64,000 nucleotides of DNA from Paenibacillus sp. FSL H8-0537 (GCF_038051995.1 NZ_CP150290.1:6858501-6922500), one strand, 5' to 3'. Shown: positions 45,585 to 55,952, counted from the first letter of the stretch. The notes: generated by a model not told the origin, from the letters alone. Translations and numbers: made by a program.

Positions 45585-46364
45585 TCATGAACGCTTTCGG
45601 GCGACCACCGCTAACCGGCCGTTTTCGGTCGAGTACTCGCATGTGGACAGCACAATAAGCTTGTCGCCATACCGGGCTGTTACGCCAGTGTCATAAAGAG
45701 CGAGTTCTTTGATATTTTGAACATACGAATCGAACTCGGCGGGCGTACTTGCATTCTCAATCTGGTAGTATTTAAATACGTCGTCCGATTTGCGATAAAC
45801 TTTTGAAAGCAGAACGGCAACAATTTCATACTCTTCCTTTTCGTAAAGCGTGCTGAACTGGAATGTATCATGCTCTTTATAAAAGCTTTCGTTCTTGTAC
45901 TTCATTAAATCTTTAAACATCCAGCCGCTTTTCATGTGATGTCCATGAATTAGCAAAATGTCCGAACCGTCGGTCCGACTATGCGCGTCCAAAAAAGGGA
46001 GGCCGCCTTTATTTTCCTTTTTATCGAAATCATGATTGAGATAGTACTCCGCATCCTGTAGATTCTGCATGACTGGGTACTCAATTCGGGTGCCGTCAAT
46101 CTTCAGCCAGCCCACGATGTCCGGGTTCCTCTCGTAAAGCTCTCGAAATTCGGGAAGCATGACCGGCTCATTCGCCTTATTGGACAAAAGGGAGGGGAAT
46201 GCATCCCCTCCGACTTTGTCAGACCCTTCCTCCCAAACTTTTGTCAGCTCTTTGATTTTCTGCTGCTCAGCATAATCCCGCAGGAGAGTTCTCGAAATAC
46301 TAACGAGGGAAAATACCAACACAAGGAAGGAAACGGCGATAAGAAATTTCTTAGTTTTGCTCAT
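45585..46364 (-). CDS. Class B sortase
   Basis: About 259 residues. An N-terminal membrane anchor (about 5-25) is followed by a sortase fold with DIVGWLKIDGTRIEYPVMQ, YYLNHDF, catalytic His in LIHGHHMKSG, catalytic Cys in LSTCEYSTENGR and the adjacent Arg. The long segment between His and Cys, with the extra helix, marks class B. It is encoded 20 bases after the adhesin gene whose C-terminus ends with an APETG motif, so it is the probable dedicated enzyme that joins that protein to the peptidoglycan. The start at 46364 is preferred over 46430, which would overlap the adhesin gene. Confidence 0.9.
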   Translation of the reverse strand: MSKTKKFLIAVSFLVLVFSLVSISRTLLRDYAEQQKIKELTKVWEEGSDKVGGDAFPSLLSNKANEPVMLPEFRELYERNPDIVGWLKIDGTRIEYPVMQNLQDAEYYLNHDFDKKENKGGLPFLDAHSRTDGSDILLIHGHHMKSGWMFKDLMKYKNESFYKEHDTFQFSTLYEKEEYEIVAVLLSKVYRKSDDVFKYYQIENASTPAEFDSYVQNIKELALYDTGVTARYGDKLIVLSTCEYSTENGRLAVVARKRS

Positions 46365-46383
46365 TTTCTTACCGCCTTTCCGG

Positions 46384-49300
46384 TCACTGGATGTACTTTT
46401 TCTTCTTGTTACCGAGTAGACAGAACCCAATCGTCATCAAGGACATCAGCGCCAAAGCCATATAGAAGATTGGCGGTACGCTGTTGTCTCCGGTTTCCGG
46501 AGCATCGTCCAGCTCGTTGTTACCGTTGTCGGTTCCGCCGTTGCCGTTGTCGGTTCCACCGTTGCCGTTGTCGGTTCCACCGTTGCCGTTGTCGGTTCCG
46601 CCGTTGCCGTTGTCGGTTCCGCCGTTGCCGTTGTCGGTTCCACCGTTTCCGTTGTCGGTTCCGCCGTTACCGTTGTCGGTTCCGCCGTTACCGTTGTCAG
46701 TTCCGCCGTTACCGTTGTCAGTTCCGCCGTTACCGTTGTCGGTTCCGCCGTTACCGTTGTCAGTTCCGCCGTTACCGTTGTCGGTTCCGCCGTTGCCGTT
46801 GTCGGTTCCGCCGTTGCCGTTGTCGGTTCCGCCGTTGCCGTTGTCGGTTCCGCCGTTGCCGTTGCCGGTTCCGCCGTTGCCGTTGCCAGGGTTGCCACCG
46901 GAACTGATCGGCTTCATTGGCACATCGTATTTTACAATGTCAAAATCGACAGAAATCGTATCACTCCTGTGCGTCTCGTATCCGTCCTTCGTTACGATCA
47001 GATAGTAATCCGCTTCAGGAAACACCATATACGCATAGAAGCCATTTGCGTCGCTATCCTGCTCCGGGCTCTCGTTATCGTGCGGTGGAAAATTTGGAAC
47101 TGCAGGAAGCGTTACTTTTGTATCCGGAACGCGGCCTTTATCTCTATTGCGCTGCGTATCCGCATAATACAATGTAACTTTGGCTCCGTCAATTTTCTTG
47201 CCAGTAATGGCATCTCCTGTCGTTTCATCATAAACCGTACCGTAAGGATCGACCAATTCCTCGGAAATATTCAGCTCTCCGTTAGCCTTTACGTCCAGCT
47301 GCGTCACCTTGAAGAGCAGTTCCTCGCCGGTCACAGCTGTATAGCGAATTTCCATTGTGTACTTCTGCTCGCTTAGCCCTTCAACGGAGAAAGTTCCGTT
47401 CGAAGCCATCGGAAATGCCTTGGGACGACCGTTCTCTGTAATATAATGGCCATCCTGGTCCTTCAAATAGATATGCATCTGGCTGGTAAACGAATTGTTG
47501 AATAGCTCTGTTGCTCCATCCAGTTGCTTGAACAGAACGATCCCTACCGCCGTAATGTCCGCCGGAACGGTCTCGCCTGTCACGCTGCCGTCCACATTTG
47601 CTTTTTGCGTGAATTCTACAGGGACATCCTTCCCGCCTACCTGATACCTCTTCGTATATGTGATCGTATAGTCGGTATCCGCTGTGACTGGGACTGAATA
47701 TTCACCCTTCTCATTCGTCTCCACCTGAAGCTCCTTGCCTGTCTTCAGATCGGTCACCGTAATGGGTGCATTCGGAATGACTTCTCCTGTGTTGTTGTCA
47801 CGCAGCACGCCTTCCAGATACGGGCGTGTATTGACAAAGTGTGCTTCAGCCACTTTTTTCTCCGGAATGGTGCCTGTGCGAACGAGACTTTCAGGATCCG
47901 TCACATAGCCTTCATTCGTATAATCATCTTGGGTCACCTTATACTGGAGATACGTCGGAAGTCCTTGCACAACGAGCGTCTGGCCATGTGTAAGCTCGAA
48001 GGTCTCTCCGCTCCTGATCGTGCCCTTGCTGCCGTCCGACTTCTCATAGGAGTAGGATTCGCTTGCTCCCTCGCCTGTGAAGGTAACCGTGTACTTAAAC
48101 GGCAGCTGTTTGTCTTCGTCTTTGCCTTTAACCGTGTTGCTGATTAGCAGGCCGCCCTTCAAAACTCGCAAGTTCGTAAATGGGGCCTCTTCATCTTTGC
48201 CCTCCATGACTCCGGTATAATACCGTTCCTCAGGAATGGTCACGTATTCGTCGGCTGTGTATTCCTTCTGGGTAATTGTATATTTCAGATCCTTAGGCAG
48301 ATCCAAAATATCCAGTGTCTCTCCATCCTTGAGCTTGAAGGTATCGCGGGACTTGATCGTACCTGTTCCGCCGCCCGACTTCAAGTAAGAGTAGCTTCCA
48401 TCCTTGCCTGCATCCTCAAAGAGGACCGTGTACTCGAACTCCTTCGTCTTGTTGCCGCCATTGCCCATGACCGTATTGCTGACGGTCAGCTTGTTAACGT
48501 TTCGCTCATTGATGAAGTCCGCCTTGTGGTCGCCTTTATTCACGATTGTTTCAGACAGCTCTCTCGTCTCCGGCGTGGTGATATAACCATCAACGGTCGT
48601 ATAATCGGCCTCCGTTACGGTATAGACCAGATCCGCAGGTAATGCCGGGAGTGTCACAGATTCTCCGTGCTTAAGGGTAATCTTGTCTCCGCTCTTAATC
48701 GTGCCCGTCGTATTATCCGACTTCTGATAGACGTACTCTCCATCCTTGCCTTCACCAGTGAAGGTCACAGTGTATTCAAAATCCTTGGAAGAGTCGCTGC
48801 CGTTTCCTTCCACCTTATTGCTGATGGTCAGCTTTCCTTGAGCCGGCGTAGGCACCACCAGCGGAATATCAGAGGTTACTTTCACGCCGTCTACCCAGAT
48901 AGGCTTTCCAGGCGTATTCCCTACGTATACCTGATAAATTCTTGTAGTTGGCAACCATGTCGTTGTGTCAATATAAGTTTCCTTCAGCTCATAATACCCT
49001 GGATCTGGGAATAGCAGATTAAGTTTCCCTCCGCTATCGGTTGTTCCTTTAGCGACTTGAGTTCCGTCGCCTTTCTTATAGAGCGTGAACTCTACATCTT
49101 TTAGCGGATTGTTGCCCGGATCTACCTTTTTCAGAGGCAGCAGAGCATTGGAGTTTGAACTGCCGGCTACGTCTGAATTATCCAGCGTGCTTTCACTTTT
49201 GGCACTGACAGATTTCAGCTTATCATCGCCCATCAGCTTTACCTCGTTGCCCATTTTGTCGCCAGCTCTCGCTTTAGAAGGGTCAACCTCGGTTTGGTAC

Positions 49301-52300
49301 ACAAACTGGTAAAACTTATTAGGGTTGTCCATTTTAAATAGTAGAACCGTAGTGCCGTCCTCACCGGGCCCAGCTTCCACCCGAACTTCAGAATTCGGGT
49401 CGCTGAGATTCAGTGCAGCACCGTCTCGTTCCAGAGCGCCGCCAGCAGTCAGTTTAGCAGGATAGACCGCCATACTAGGCACTGTCAGCACAAGCTTCCC
49501 GTCTCCTTCATAGCGTAGATTCATACCTGCACCTAGGGTATCCTGTAAATAAACGCCCTGCTCCATGTTGAATGGCGGGGTATAGTTTACCGTCCACTCC
49601 AGCACCCCTGGAACTGGTTTAGTTACCGACTTGCCCAGAGTCTGAATAGGTACAATAACTTTGCGCTGTTCAGTGAGAACCTTCTCTTCTCCGCCCCATG
49701 TCATATGAAGGTCGGCTTTGTTATACAGCACCTGCTTGTCTGTGCCGTTGGTGGTGTACTCCTCTAAATATTTCTCCAGAGCTGCATTGGAAGGTCTTGC
49801 CTTTACCAGAATGACATAAGGGCTTTCCAACTTGGAGAAGGTGAATGTGCCTTCTCTGCCACTATGGGAGAAACTCGCCACATGAGCAGGGTCGTTTGGC
49901 TCAATAATGGACACGGCGTTGTTTCGAAACCCATAGCCAGTGCCGCTGACATTATCTGAGTAGCCCTTATAAAGCTCATAGTCCTTTCCATCTCCATAAG
50001 GAACGAATTCCCAACCTTCCGGCAAGGTGTCCACCAGCTTCACATTGGTGATGACCCGACTTCCGCCGTCTTTCGCCATTTCGACTGTGTTGTAGCCCGG
50101 CATATTGACGGCTAGGCGGAAGGTGACCGTCTTAGTTATCCGGTCATAACCAGCAAAGGTATATGCGTCGCTGCTTGAGGAGCTGTCATAACCGATATAG
50201 CGTTGAACGTTGTTCGGCGTATACCAGGTGTCAGCCGTCCCATCCCCCTTAATCGGATAGGATGCCGCAAGCATATCCTTGTTCAGCATACGCAGGTGAA
50301 GGTTGGCGCTGTTTTGCGCTTGTTTTACGGTTTCGCCGTCAATGAGCAAAGCCCGATTCCAGATTGTTTTCCCTTCGTTAATATCCTGTCTGAAGAGGAT
50401 GTCTGTGTTGGTCTCAAGTGCACGGAAGCTGAAGGATGAAGCTTCGTCGGTGTATCCGGTCACCTTGATCAAATCCGCCACCACTTTACCGTCCACGGTT
50501 AAAGGAATATTTTTTATGGTCAGGCTGGTTGCATTAGTCTTTAGAGTTCCCGCCTGATATTGCTTCCAAAGCTGCGCAGAATTGACGTTGCCCTTGATTT
50601 TCGCAATCGTTTCCGCACTAACCTCGCCCGTTTCATCCACAGCGTTGTCCAAGACGTTAAGATCTCCGCCATGCACCAACACATCGTATACCGCTGCATT
50701 TGGCAAGGCATACTGTGGCGTTAAATTAACGGTCCATGTAACGCTGCCCAGGTTATAATCCTCCATCGTAATAGCGCCTGTTTTTGTAAAAGTGTGCGCC
50801 CCGACGGTGACAATCGCCTCATCAGTCACTGCGTTAGGTCTTGTACCAGTCATGACATCGTTGTTTTGAATGCCATTTGGTGTATCCAAATTCCAGTTGG
50901 CACGAGGATCGATTCTAAAGCTGGAACCGCTTTTCACCTTGCTCTTAATTACTAATTCTACTTTACCGTTAATATCCCCAAAGGAATAAAGTCCGTTCGA
51001 ATCTGGTGCAATTTGTGTTGCTTCAGATACAGTACCATCTACCGTTGTCTGCCATGTCGCCGATTCAAATTCCAGCCCAGCAGGTAATACATTTGTTATA
51101 GAAAAGTCCTTTAACCCTTTTTTATTATATTGGTTAACGGTTACTTTCCAGGTAATCGTTTCATTTGGATGGTCATAGGAGGCGGATGCTTGGATCCAGT
51201 CGGGTGCTACCCACGTTTCCCGCACTGCAGTGGCTTTTACACTAGCCCCCGCATCCCTCAGCTCAACCTTTGGATCAAAACGCTGTCCGCCAGATCGACC
51301 GGGATCGAGTGCCACGCCCCGATACTCTTTATAATACACATCCTTGTTAAACCACGCTTGATACTCAACTTTTGGATCTACCCCGGTATCTGCCGGGAAA
51401 ATGTAGCTCAGCTCGCCATCTGCACCAATGGTTGGCTCTACCGTAGTGCCGTTTACCTTGAAGGATCCCGGTACATAGACCATACGGTAATCGGAAGGCT
51501 TTGTATAGAACGTCATCCCATCTAGTGGCAGCTTGATTGTTGTATCTAGCACATCAAAAGAGGATGGAGTAGACTGGATGGTCAGAAAACCATCCTGATA
51601 GGCTGGTACGGTCACATACCACCAAGTCCAGCTCCCATTTTTAGGCCAGTTGTTTCCTGCCAAGTTGATGCTGTACGCCGGCGTAACATCCGGGTTCTTT
51701 AGCTCATACGCTCCCCCGAAAATCGAGATAGGCTTGGTATCGCCGTAATTCATGCCCGTTACATCCGAATTGGCAGTGGTTTCAAAGCCGAAGGTAACTG
51801 CTCTTCCGATACCATTGAAAAACCAATCGTCGCCATTAAATACAATCTTGATGCTATTCGGGGTGAAATAAGCGGTACCAAGCTGTTTCGCTCCGAATTC
51901 AGTTGTGGCCATCAAGGATTTGGTAGCCGTTGGCAGCACCACTTCCTTGAAGTAGGGATCCCTTTTTAGCTCAATCGAGTCTCCCTTCTGAATGTACTTG
52001 GTCGTGTCATTTTCATCCGGGGTATTTGCATAATCCCCCTTCACCGGCACCTTGAGGCCCTCTGATTTGAGGGTAAATGCCTGTCGGCCCTGAATTGTAC
52101 CGCCTGGAGCAATTTCAGTTCCCTGCGTCACCTTCAGCGGAAAGGTAGCATTTTCATCCATAAACACCACCGTTTTGTCCGTCACGGCTGCCGTCATCAT
52201 TATGGATTTGTTCGGCACATTGTATACCGCCTCAGTTACTGATTGCGGTTCGTCTGCGCTCGACGTGCTTTCCGCATATGCAGGGACAGAGAATGCCACC

Positions 52301-52371
52301 GTCTGCAGGACGAGCATAATTGCCAGGCAGAAAGAGAGTATTGCTTTACCTATGCTGCGTTTTCGTTTCAA
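46384..52371 (-). CDS. Giant sortase-anchored surface adhesin with Cna-type repeats
   Basis: About 1995 residues. The TTG at 52371, nine bases after GGAGGAG, gives MKRKRSIGKAILSFCLAIML and a signal peptide ending AYAES. Residues about 60-1100 are beta-sandwich adhesin domains (DUF11 and Cna-like, with VTWTVNLTPQYALPNA and similar phrases). A SpaA-type domain follows (PLKKVDPGNNPLKDVEFTLY), then three related domains starting KLTISNKVEGNG, KLTVSNTVMGNG and LLISNTVKGKD. Carboxypeptidase-regulatory-like domains come next, then about 17 NGNGGTD repeats as a wall-spanning stalk. The sorting signal is APETGDNS, a hydrophobic helix and KKKKYIQ. Internal isopeptide bonds are likely. Adhesion to a surface is inferred. 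Confidence 0.9.
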   Translation of the reverse strand: MKRKRSIGKAILSFCLAIMLVLQTVAFSVPAYAESTSSADEPQSVTEAVYNVPNKSIMMTAAVTDKTVVFMDENATFPLKVTQGTEIAPGGTIQGRQAFTLKSEGLKVPVKGDYANTPDENDTTKYIQKGDSIELKRDPYFKEVVLPTATKSLMATTEFGAKQLGTAYFTPNSIKIVFNGDDWFFNGIGRAVTFGFETTANSDVTGMNYGDTKPISIFGGAYELKNPDVTPAYSINLAGNNWPKNGSWTWWYVTVPAYQDGFLTIQSTPSSFDVLDTTIKLPLDGMTFYTKPSDYRMVYVPGSFKVNGTTVEPTIGADGELSYIFPADTGVDPKVEYQAWFNKDVYYKEYRGVALDPGRSGGQRFDPKVELRDAGASVKATAVRETWVAPDWIQASASYDHPNETITWKVTVNQYNKKGLKDFSITNVLPAGLEFESATWQTTVDGTVSEATQIAPDSNGLYSFGDINGKVELVIKSKVKSGSSFRIDPRANWNLDTPNGIQNNDVMTGTRPNAVTDEAIVTVGAHTFTKTGAITMEDYNLGSVTWTVNLTPQYALPNAAVYDVLVHGGDLNVLDNAVDETGEVSAETIAKIKGNVNSAQLWKQYQAGTLKTNATSLTIKNIPLTVDGKVVADLIKVTGYTDEASSFSFRALETNTDILFRQDINEGKTIWNRALLIDGETVKQAQNSANLHLRMLNKDMLAASYPIKGDGTADTWYTPNNVQRYIGYDSSSSSDAYTFAGYDRITKTVTFRLAVNMPGYNTVEMAKDGGSRVITNVKLVDTLPEGWEFVPYGDGKDYELYKGYSDNVSGTGYGFRNNAVSIIEPNDPAHVASFSHSGREGTFTFSKLESPYVILVKARPSNAALEKYLEEYTTNGTDKQVLYNKADLHMTWGGEEKVLTEQRKVIVPIQTLGKSVTKPVPGVLEWTVNYTPPFNMEQGVYLQDTLGAGMNLRYEGDGKLVLTVPSMAVYPAKLTAGGALERDGAALNLSDPNSEVRVEAGPGEDGTTVLLFKMDNPNKFYQFVYQTEVDPSKARAGDKMGNEVKLMGDDKLKSVSAKSESTLDNSDVAGSSNSNALLPLKKVDPGNNPLKDVEFTLYKKGDGTQVAKGTTDSGGKLNLLFPDPGYYELKETYIDTTTWLPTTRIYQVYVGNTPGKPIWVDGVKVTSDIPLVVPTPAQGKLTISNKVEGNGSDSSKDFEYTVTFTGEGKDGEYVYQKSDNTTGTIKSGDKITLKHGESVTLPALPADLVYTVTEADYTTVDGYITTPETRELSETIVNKGDHKADFINERNVNKLTVSNTVMGNGGNKTKEFEYTVLFEDAGKDGSYSYLKSGGGTGTIKSRDTFKLKDGETLDILDLPKDLKYTITQKEYTADEYVTIPEERYYTGVMEGKDEEAPFTNLRVLKGGLLISNTVKGKDEDKQLPFKYTVTFTGEGASESYSYEKSDGSKGTIRSGETFELTHGQTLVVQGLPTYLQYKVTQDDYTNEGYVTDPESLVRTGTIPEKKVAEAHFVNTRPYLEGVLRDNNTGEVIPNAPITVTDLKTGKELQVETNEKGEYSVPVTADTDYTITYTKRYQVGGKDVPVEFTQKANVDGSVTGETVPADITAVGIVLFKQLDGATELFNNSFTSQMHIYLKDQDGHYITENGRPKAFPMASNGTFSVEGLSEQKYTMEIRYTAVTGEELLFKVTQLDVKANGELNISEELVDPYGTVYDETTGDAITGKKIDGAKVTLYYADTQRNRDKGRVPDTKVTLPAVPNFPPHDNESPEQDSDANGFYAYMVFPEADYYLIVTKDGYETHRSDTISVDFDIVKYDVPMKPISSGGNPGNGNGGTGNGNGGTDNGNGGTDNGNGGTDNGNGGTDNGNGGTDNGNGGTDNGNGGTDNGNGGTDNGNGGTDNGNGGTDNGNGGTDNGNGGTDNGNGGTDNGNGGTDNGNGGTDNGNGGTDNGNNELDDAPETGDNSVPPIFYMALALMSLMTIGFCLLGNKKKKYIQ
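46520..46890 (-). repeat. About seventeen 21-bp coding repeats
   Basis: Near-perfect 21-base repeats encode NGNGGTD and differ mainly by third-position variants (GCC/ACC, GTC/ATC). Because no frame of the unit contains a stop, all frames appear open. The array is prone to expansion and contraction, so stalk length may vary between strains. Confidence 0.9.
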
Positions 52372-52729
52372 GACACACTTCTCCTCCATTCCCAAAACTA
52401 CTAATATACTTTCACCCAAATTTCGACACTTTCTTTCTTAGTTTAAAAACTTAGCCTCTACAAAATCTCTACAATGTGAAAAATTTCCTCCCTCTTGCAA
52501 AAATCAGTAAAAAACAACCGCTTACAGGATTCAAAACGATAAATATTGATTGTAATCATGACTTCCTAACCTTGCATTAATTTTGAGATATCTCCCTAAA
52601 GTGGTACCTTTCTATTTGGATATCTGATTTAATAGAATAAAGATATTCCCTTATGTGAGTTTTTTCCTTTATATGCGTAGTTTAAGGTGAGGGGATTTCT
52701 TACAGAAACCTAAAGAAGGACGGTTGATT
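52372..52729. other. Divergent intergenic region, adhesin and DUF3137 genes
   Basis: AT-rich leader region holding the promoters of both genes. A TATATT at about 52395-52400 on the minus strand could be the adhesin -10; its -35 is unclear. No gene, repeat or strong hairpin was seen. Confidence 0.4.
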
Positions 52730-53731
52730 ATGCTCCCAACTTATGAGGAAGTTTCAAAGCAAATAGCGGAAACAAATGCTTGGCATCAGCTAGAGGAGAA
52801 ACGCAATTTCTACATCAAGCTCCGCAATCTAGTATGGATAGCCGGAATTGCCATCTCCCTATTTGGCCTCTGGTTGTTTTGGGTGTTTTTTCTCGCAAAT
52901 CTAGACGCCCCAGAGGATGATCCAGAGGGCGCAATCTACGCCGCGTTCGCTTTCTTTATGATTGTGTTGCTAGGTGTCTATGTCATATGGCGGGGCAACC
53001 AAAAGATGCACAAAAAATTTAGCTATCATTACAAGAAGCTAGTTGTTCCTGAGCTCGTCACAAACCTCATTGCACAGGCATCGTATTCGACGAATATTGC
53101 AAATGCCCGATACACTTGCCAGTACAAAATTAACGAGGGTATTCCGTTGGAGCAATTGCAAGCTTTTCCCCTGTTTAACGTTATCAAAAGCTCAGACAAA
53201 TGGAAGGGCGAGGATTTGTTTGTCGGCACGCTGGGTGTGACGGACTTTCAATTTGCCAATATTAAGGTTTGGGAAGTGACAGAGGATCTGGAAAGCAAAA
53301 GTAAGAGCATTAAATTCTCAGGGCTCGTGTTTCTAGCTCATTTCAACAAGCATTTTGAAGGCACGACCGTTATTCAATCAAGAAAAGGAAGATACACGGC
53401 TCTAAAGGTGTCCATTGGCTCCAAGATGAAGACTGCGGACGACACATTTGACCGTCTATTTCAGGTATTAACCACCGATGAAAAAACAACTCGCTATTTG
53501 CTGTCTGACCATATGTTAAAACGACTGCTCGCTTTGTGTACTAAATTTCCCGGCAAAAGAATCTCAATCTGCCTGCATAATGGCATGCTGGCCTTGGCCA
53601 TCCATAATGTCGATTTGTTCGAAACGAACGGATTGAGACCTCTGACTAACGGCGCGGTTCACAATACCTATGAGGAGATTAAATCAGTGTTCGAAATTAT
53701 CGATTTGTTAAACCTGAATACCCGTATTTAG
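52730..53731 (+). CDS. DUF3137 membrane protein
   Basis: About 333 residues with two membrane segments near the N-terminus (about 33-55 and 65-87). A long cytoplasmic domain follows, with DLFVGTLGVTDFQFANIKVWE and FSGLVFLAHFNKHFEGTTVI, the typical core of DUF3137. The ATG at 52730 has AAGGA nine bases before it; a TTG two codons earlier is too close to that site. Family members of LemA-like neighbourhoods are widespread, but no activity is known. It is monocistronic and convergent with the epimerase gene. Confidence 0.8.
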   Translation: MLPTYEEVSKQIAETNAWHQLEEKRNFYIKLRNLVWIAGIAISLFGLWLFWVFFLANLDAPEDDPEGAIYAAFAFFMIVLLGVYVIWRGNQKMHKKFSYHYKKLVVPELVTNLIAQASYSTNIANARYTCQYKINEGIPLEQLQAFPLFNVIKSSDKWKGEDLFVGTLGVTDFQFANIKVWEVTEDLESKSKSIKFSGLVFLAHFNKHFEGTTVIQSRKGRYTALKVSIGSKMKTADDTFDRLFQVLTTDEKTTRYLLSDHMLKRLLALCTKFPGKRISICLHNGMLALAIHNVDLFETNGLRPLTNGAVHNTYEEIKSVFEIIDLLNLNTRI

Positions 53732-53736
53732 AGCCA

Positions 53737-54636
53737 TTAGATCGGATATTGCAATGAGCGAGCTTGCTCCTCTAAATGAGCAACTGTCTCTTCAAAATTT
53801 TTTATTGATCGGTAGCCCAACTCGTTTCTTATTTTATTACAGCTATAGGCCATTCTTATTGGGCTGCCATCGGGTATGATGAGCGTTTTATTTAGAGCAT
53901 GCACAATACGTACACTAAACTCACCTTCTGTATAGTTTCCGTCCACCGCATTATAGGTCAGATTGACTGCCGCAGCATGCGTTGCTGCTAATACGCACAT
54001 CTCAGCTAAGTTATCCGCATGCACCCAGGGTGTTAAATCGTCAGGATGTATCCAATCTATATTATCTGCCGCAGCAAGCTTGGCAATCAGCCTGTCGCCC
54101 CAGTGGGAGTTATTTTCAGCACATATAATGCCTGGACGCAAAATGACGCAGCCTAACCCATCAGCCATTGCAGCTTGTACAATCCGTTCCGATTCGCATT
54201 TTGTTGAAGTGTACACCTCAGAATGACCGTATGCTAATTCACTGGCTTCATCCAGCTCCACCTCGCCTTCCAGATGACCATAAACGGATACAGTGGAAAG
54301 ATGTACGAGGCGTTTAACTCCTGCCCATATTGCCTCATCAACCAGACTTTCGACCCCGTGAATATTAGATTTCTCAGCCATGGTCCTATCACTACCGAGA
54401 TACGCTGCAGCGTGAATGATGACATCTACATCTGTAAGAGCTTCCTTTATGACGCTTCTATCCGTTAGGTCTCCGATTATAGGGACAATGCCAAGATTAT
54501 CACAAAGGAGAACTTGCTCTTTGCTTCGTATAAGCCCTTTCACTTTTGCGCCCTCACTGAGGCATTTTGTGACAATCTTGTCTCCTATGGTTCCCGAAAC
54601 ACCAGTAACAAAAACAACTTTATTGCGAAGTCTCAT
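53737..54636 (-). CDS. NAD-dependent epimerase/dehydratase (extended SDR), paralogue 2
   Basis: A 299-residue protein nearly collinear with the gene at 40800-41690. It has VFVTGVSGTIGDKIV, DVIIHAAAYLG, HLSTVSVYG and YTSTK in the same places, and most other residues are shared. It differs at the extreme C-terminus (EEQARSLQYPI). AAAGGAG precedes the ATG. It lies 20 bases downstream of the nucleotidyltransferase gene on the same strand, so it may be cotranscribed with that gene, whereas paralogue 1 follows a DUF4304 gene. The two copies therefore sit in different transcription contexts. Confidence 0.82.
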   Translation of the reverse strand: MRLRNKVVFVTGVSGTIGDKIVTKCLSEGAKVKGLIRSKEQVLLCDNLGIVPIIGDLTDRSVIKEALTDVDVIIHAAAYLGSDRTMAEKSNIHGVESLVDEAIWAGVKRLVHLSTVSVYGHLEGEVELDEASELAYGHSEVYTSTKCESERIVQAAMADGLGCVILRPGIICAENNSHWGDRLIAKLAAADNIDWIHPDDLTPWVHADNLAEMCVLAATHAAAVNLTYNAVDGNYTEGEFSVRIVHALNKTLIIPDGSPIRMAYSCNKIRNELGYRSIKNFEETVAHLEEQARSLQYPI

Positions 54637-54656
54637 TTCAATTCTCCTTTATCGCC

Positions 54657-55772
54657 TTAGACTTTATTTGTATAAAATGACTCGAATTCAGCCACAGTGT
54701 CGAACTGATTTACAGGAACACCTTCTGCTTTGAGGTGATTTTCTAACTTCTCAGTAAGCTGCAGAACGGCTAATCGCAACGGCTCAAAATCTGTTGGATT
54801 TAGCAACGCGACAAGATCCGGATACCCATATTGGACATAGAACTCGCGATGCTCGCCTAAGTCAACATTGCTGGGCCAACATCCTTTTTCCGCCGCATAC
54901 AAATTTCGGGCTAACCCGTCCTGCACACCGATAGCAACAAAAAAGGCTGTTTCGTAATGACCCTTTTCGCATGCGGTTAAAAGTTTATTCAGCATCCCTT
55001 TTTCCTCTTCATAATACCCCTTCATTTGCATAGTATAAGAGCGAAGCTTTTCTTGACTGTTTTGTCGCTCCGATATAAGGCTAAGGGTAGCCGTAATTAG
55101 TTTTTCACAAGCTAATATCACTTCGTCCGGGGTACGACTGAACATGATAGTATCAAGATATTGATCCAGTTGATCCGGCTTAATGGAGAGGCTTCTGACT
55201 TGCTCGCGATAGTAGCCCCACATGCGCCTATAGTAAATTTGGTTCAAGAAGCCAAGAGACTTAAATATTTTAACCATAATCATCTGAGCCTGAGTTCGAC
55301 AATACGACAACTCCTTGGAGTTGCCAGCAAGCTGCATTTTAGCCATGTAGAAAAAGCAATCCTTTACTACTGATTCGGCTTTGATCGTCAATTCAGTTGC
55401 TTTGGACTCACTGCCCATGTTGGATATGGTCTCACGAAGATCCATAAACCTCGCAAGATCACCTTCTGATCGAACATATAACAGCTCACAGTCTGCTATA
55501 ATCGTCGTATTCCACTCCTCGAATGCTGCCATTCTCTCTGCACGATCCCACCCAATTGGCCAGAAATCAAAGCTAATGCCGTCGATTATAAACTGACACC
55601 CTGCTTGTCTCCCTCTCGCTGTGGCCGGAATAAAGAAGAAATCTAAATCCGATCGCTTGGTCGCTCGACCCTGCAGGTATGATCCGTAGTAGCCGACAAT
55701 TGCAACATCCTCAGGGTAATAGGTCTTTATATGTTTAACAATAATGTCCGCCACAGCAAAAACATCAATCAT
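54657..55772 (-). CDS. Nucleotidyltransferase-domain protein
   Basis: A 371-residue protein. The N-terminal 110 residues form a Pol-beta-type nucleotidyltransferase with GYYGSYLQGRATKRSDLDFFF, the GS...DxD active-site motif, and a third acidic residue near FDFWPIG. A helical C-terminal domain follows, as in kanamycin nucleotidyltransferase-like and streptomycin 3-adenylyltransferase-like enzymes. It may transfer AMP to a small molecule such as an aminoglycoside, but no resistance family is clearly matched. AAGGAG lies before the ATG. The epimerase paralogue follows. Confidence 0.75.
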   Translation of the reverse strand: MIDVFAVADIIVKHIKTYYPEDVAIVGYYGSYLQGRATKRSDLDFFFIPATARGRQAGCQFIIDGISFDFWPIGWDRAERMAAFEEWNTTIIADCELLYVRSEGDLARFMDLRETISNMGSESKATELTIKAESVVKDCFFYMAKMQLAGNSKELSYCRTQAQMIMVKIFKSLGFLNQIYYRRMWGYYREQVRSLSIKPDQLDQYLDTIMFSRTPDEVILACEKLITATLSLISERQNSQEKLRSYTMQMKGYYEEEKGMLNKLLTACEKGHYETAFFVAIGVQDGLARNLYAAEKGCWPSNVDLGEHREFYVQYGYPDLVALLNPTDFEPLRLAVLQLTEKLENHLKAEGVPVNQFDTVAEFESFYTNKV

Positions 55773-55909
55773 TGAATAATCTCCTTATTGTAGATCAAAT
55801 AATAATTACTTTGTTTTTATCCCTATAGTAACCATGCCAGAAGCTTAAATATATATAATAAATACTTAGAAACCATTTATTGCTTAAGGGCTGCTGAATA
55901 AAGAAAATG

Positions 55910-55943
55910 AAAAAAGCCACACAGGAATTCCTTCCGATGTGAC
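55910..55943 (-). terminator. Terminator of the CD3324-family gene
   Basis: GTCACATCGG and its partner form an imperfect stem, with six T on the minus strand. Confidence 0.7.
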
Positions 55944-55952
55944 TTTGCGAGA

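Noticed and set aside
46520..46890. CRISPR-like array
   Set aside because: Repeats are contiguous 21-bp coding units without spacers, in frame with the adhesin.
46484..47005. Long plus-strand and alternate-frame open frames across the adhesin stalk
   Set aside because: They arise only because the 21-bp repeat lacks stops in every frame; Arg/Pro-Leu repeat products have no ribosome site.
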